Source: Thermoplasmata archaeon (GTDB lineage: Archaea; Thermoplasmatota; Thermoplasmata; SG8-5; JAGLSY01). From it: a DNA stretch of 7,905 nucleotides. The DNA lies in assembly GCA_023137005.1 (NCBI GenBank), contig JAGLQE010000096.1:1-7905 (forward strand). Direction: 5' to 3'. The notes below the pieces were generated by a model. It did not search any database. It was not told the origin of the DNA and was given only the letters and a program-made list of their open reading frames with translations. Made by a program: the position numbers and the translations under genes. This document shows, one piece after another, positions 6,501 through 7,905 of this stretch. The number at the start of each line of letters is the position of its first letter. Within the stretch, counting starts at the first letter, position 1.

Positions 6501-6569
6501 ATGAAAAACGAACAAGTAAATTACAGGAAAAACGAACAGCCTTCAAAGGAATCAGAGGTGATTCCATGA
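6501..6569 (+). CDS. Small 22-codon ORF between genes 2 and 3, possible leader peptide
   Basis: This short ORF encodes a hydrophilic, charged peptide beginning MKNEQVNYR and ending ESEVIP. It has an ideal Shine-Dalgarno site, lies 12 bases after the gene 2 stop, and its TGA overlaps the gene 3 ATG as ATGA, the classic arrangement for translational coupling. A 12-base direct repeat (GAAAAACGAACA at 6503-6514 and 6527-6538) is spaced exactly 24 bases, so KNEQ occurs twice in frame. No signal peptide, membrane segment or known motif is present. It shares the frame of gene 2 but is separated from it by TAA and TGA stops. It may only feed ribosomes to gene 3, or encode a real small protein; no family is recognised. 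Confidence 0.45.
   Translation: MKNEQVNYRKNEQPSKESEVIP
6555..6562 (+). promoter_or_regulatory. Ribosome binding site of gene 3
   Basis: GAGGTGAT, an eight-base match to the Shine-Dalgarno consensus, lies inside the small ORF and ends 3 bases before ATG 6566. No other ATG, GTG or TTG in this frame is found between the gene 2 stop and 6566, so the start is well determined. Confidence 0.65.
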
Positions 6570-7905
6570 ATCAGAAAATAACCTCGATATTAATCGTGTG
6601 TGCGATGCTGTTGATGGGTATTACCGTCAATATAGAAAATAATGCCCAAGGGGCGTTCGTTGATCAAGTATCAGTGCCGTGGGACTCGAGCTTCACGCCG
6701 AGTGATTCAGCTTGGGATTCGTCAGGCGAACACTGTATCGTGATAGGTGAGGATACCTCGGGTATACGATCCAGTGCCTGGCACTACAATGAGTCCTCCG
6801 GATGGTCTCAGATCAGTGAAAGCGGCGGAGTGATGATGAACCCGGGTAATTATGCCAAGAATTTGAACTCTGGTCTAACTTATCCAACCATCCAGGGTGC
6901 TATTGATTCGGCCAATGCAGGTGATACCATCAATGTTTGGGCAGGCTCATATACTGAGAATATTGCCGTTGGCATCCCAATTAACCTTATTGGAAATGGA
7001 AGTTTCAATACTGTTATTGATGGTGGGGCCTCGGGAACTGTCATAACAATTACAGTGGATTATGTCAATGTCAGTGGTCTCCAGGTAGCTAGCTCCGGTG
7101 CTGGAAATGCAGGGATCTTCCTAAACAATGCAGATAACTGCAGAATTGATAATATTACAGCCATAGGAAATGGTGATGGAATAAGACTGGAGGGTTCCTC
7201 CAATAATGTGATCATCGATAATGATATCGAGGATAATGATGTCGGATTGAATGCTACATCCATTCCAGAAATCGATATGTTGGTCGGCACAACAACATAT
7301 GGAGGTTATACAGCTAGCGGTACCATGTTCGAAATGGATCCATCTGGATCGGATTATAATATGATGCATCAATTTGAATTGGAATATGATGAGGGAAGGT
7401 ATACAGTATACGGGACACTAGCAGAAGATATTTTTGACCTCTACACTCTTTATGGGGTAACCAGAGATGGTGGACTCTACGACAAAGGAACCATATACAG
7501 AACAGACAAGGATGGAACATTCTACGAGACCTTGCATCATTTTGAGGGTATCAAAGTGGGCGACAATCCGGCCACAGGGGGCGACAACCCAACGGGAACC
7601 TTATTGCAAATTGGCAATACCCTATATGGAGTGACAACGTATGGAGGGGTCTACGATCTTGGTTTGATCTATAAGATCAACACAGATGGGAGTGATTTTA
7701 CTATACTACATGACTTTGGAAGCGGCGCGTCGGATGGTTCTACGCCATATTATGGCTTGATATATGATGGGATCTCATTGTATGGAACCACATATTTCGG
7801 AGGAACCAGCGGAATAGGTGCTATTTATAAAATGAGCCCAGATGGTAGCGGATTCACAGTTCTTCACAGTTTTACAAATGGTGCAACCGGCTATTATCCC
7901 AGATG
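6566..7905 (+). CDS. Secreted beta-helix and GloVer-repeat protein, 3' end outside window
   Basis: The frame is open from ATG 6566 to the window edge: 446 codons, no stop, so the gene is partial here. Residues 1-30 are a signal peptide (Lys4, core ILIVCAMLLMGI, likely cleavage near AQG-A). Residues 47-84 repeat the first propeller blade of genes 1 and 2 (D-S-A-W then C-I-V-I-G and W-H-Y). Residues 97-231 look like a short right-handed parallel beta-helix: YPTIQGAIDSANAGDTI, then GSYTEN, LIGNG and NNVIIDNDIEDND turns typical of NosD and pectate-lyase-like proteins. Residues 237-446 hold four GloVer-type repeats with the pattern LYG[TV]T..GG....G.[IM][FY]......G....LH.F. No catalytic residues are evident. 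The beta-helix is short for a stand-alone domain and the architecture is chimeric. By analogy, the remaining blades and the C-terminal module may follow beyond the window; that is prediction. The role is probably extracellular binding or display, unproven. Confidence 0.88.
   Translation, partial: MNQKITSILIVCAMLLMGITVNIENNAQGAFVDQVSVPWDSSFTPSDSAWDSSGEHCIVIGEDTSGIRSSAWHYNESSGWSQISESGGVMMNPGNYAKNLNSGLTYPTIQGAIDSANAGDTINVWAGSYTENIAVGIPINLIGNGSFNTVIDGGASGTVITITVDYVNVSGLQVASSGAGNAGIFLNNADNCRIDNITAIGNGDGIRLEGSSNNVIIDNDIEDNDVGLNATSIPEIDMLVGTTTYGGYTASGTMFEMDPSGSDYNMMHQFELEYDEGRYTVYGTLAEDIFDLYTLYGVTRDGGLYDKGTIYRTDKDGTFYETLHHFEGIKVGDNPATGGDNPTGTLLQIGNTLYGVTTYGGVYDLGLIYKINTDGSDFTILHDFGSGASDGSTPYYGLIYDGISLYGTTYFGGTSGIGAIYKMSPDGSGFTVLHSFTNGATGYYPR
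7274..7905 (+). repeat. GloVer-type tandem repeats in gene 3
   Basis: Four protein repeats at residues 237-270, 293-326, 352-384 and 404-436 share the core LYGTTxxGG, then GxxY or GxxF, then DG and LHxF, at intervals of 52-59 residues. This fits the GloVer (Gloeobacter/Verrucomicrobia) tandem-repeat family, TIGR03803 as I recall it. Such repeats probably form propeller blades. The array is cut by the window end, so the total number is unknown. Confidence 0.75.

Noticed and set aside
6854..7258. Active pectate lyase or other polysaccharide lyase in gene 3
   Set aside because: Only the beta-helix pattern is visible, the helix is short, and no catalytic or calcium-binding cluster can be identified.
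7060..7520. Minus-strand frames opposite gene 3
   Set aside because: The + frame runs uninterrupted for 446 codons with a signal peptide and recognisable repeats; the reverse frames are shadows.

Overview
The window looks like accessory DNA from an archaeon, most likely a euryarchaeote-type lineage such as Thermoplasmatota; the lineage is inference. The AT-rich leaders carry TATA-box-like sequences, strong Shine-Dalgarno sites precede the genes, and the genes encode very large secreted proteins built from beta-propeller, Kelch and parallel beta-helix repeats. No rRNA, tRNA, CRISPR array, transposase or enzyme gene is visible. All supported genes are on the + strand.

Layout: 1-233 is a promoter and leader region. 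234-2690 encodes an 818-residue secreted protein. 2691-2864 is an intergenic region with a perfect 12-bp hairpin followed by T5 (likely terminator), then a TATA box. 2865-6488 encodes a 1207-residue paralogue. 6501-6569 is a 22-codon ORF, too short for usual gene callers, with an ideal Shine-Dalgarno site. Its stop overlaps the start of a third large gene (6566 to the window edge, 446 codons visible, no stop).

The main result is that the three large proteins appear to be variants of one scaffold. Each begins with a signal peptide and a propeller blade containing a D-x-A-W motif. In the first two proteins I can trace seven weak blades followed by a closely related C-terminal module of about 370 residues with no visible membrane anchor. 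Near the blade 1/blade 2 boundary each protein carries a different insert: a small beta-sandwich (gene 1), a MAM/immune-inhibitor-A-like jelly roll (gene 2), or a parallel beta-helix plus GloVer repeats (gene 3). Gene 2 also has a complete six-blade Kelch propeller inserted between blades 5 and 6 of the host propeller. This suggests a tandem family of extracellular display proteins with an interchangeable outer domain. Adhesion, surface-layer decoration or glycan binding would fit, but no function can be assigned from sequence alone.

Genes 2, the small ORF and gene 3 are spaced as one operon (12-nt gap, then ATGA overlap). Gene 1 probably has its own transcript because of the hairpin and new promoter between it and gene 2.
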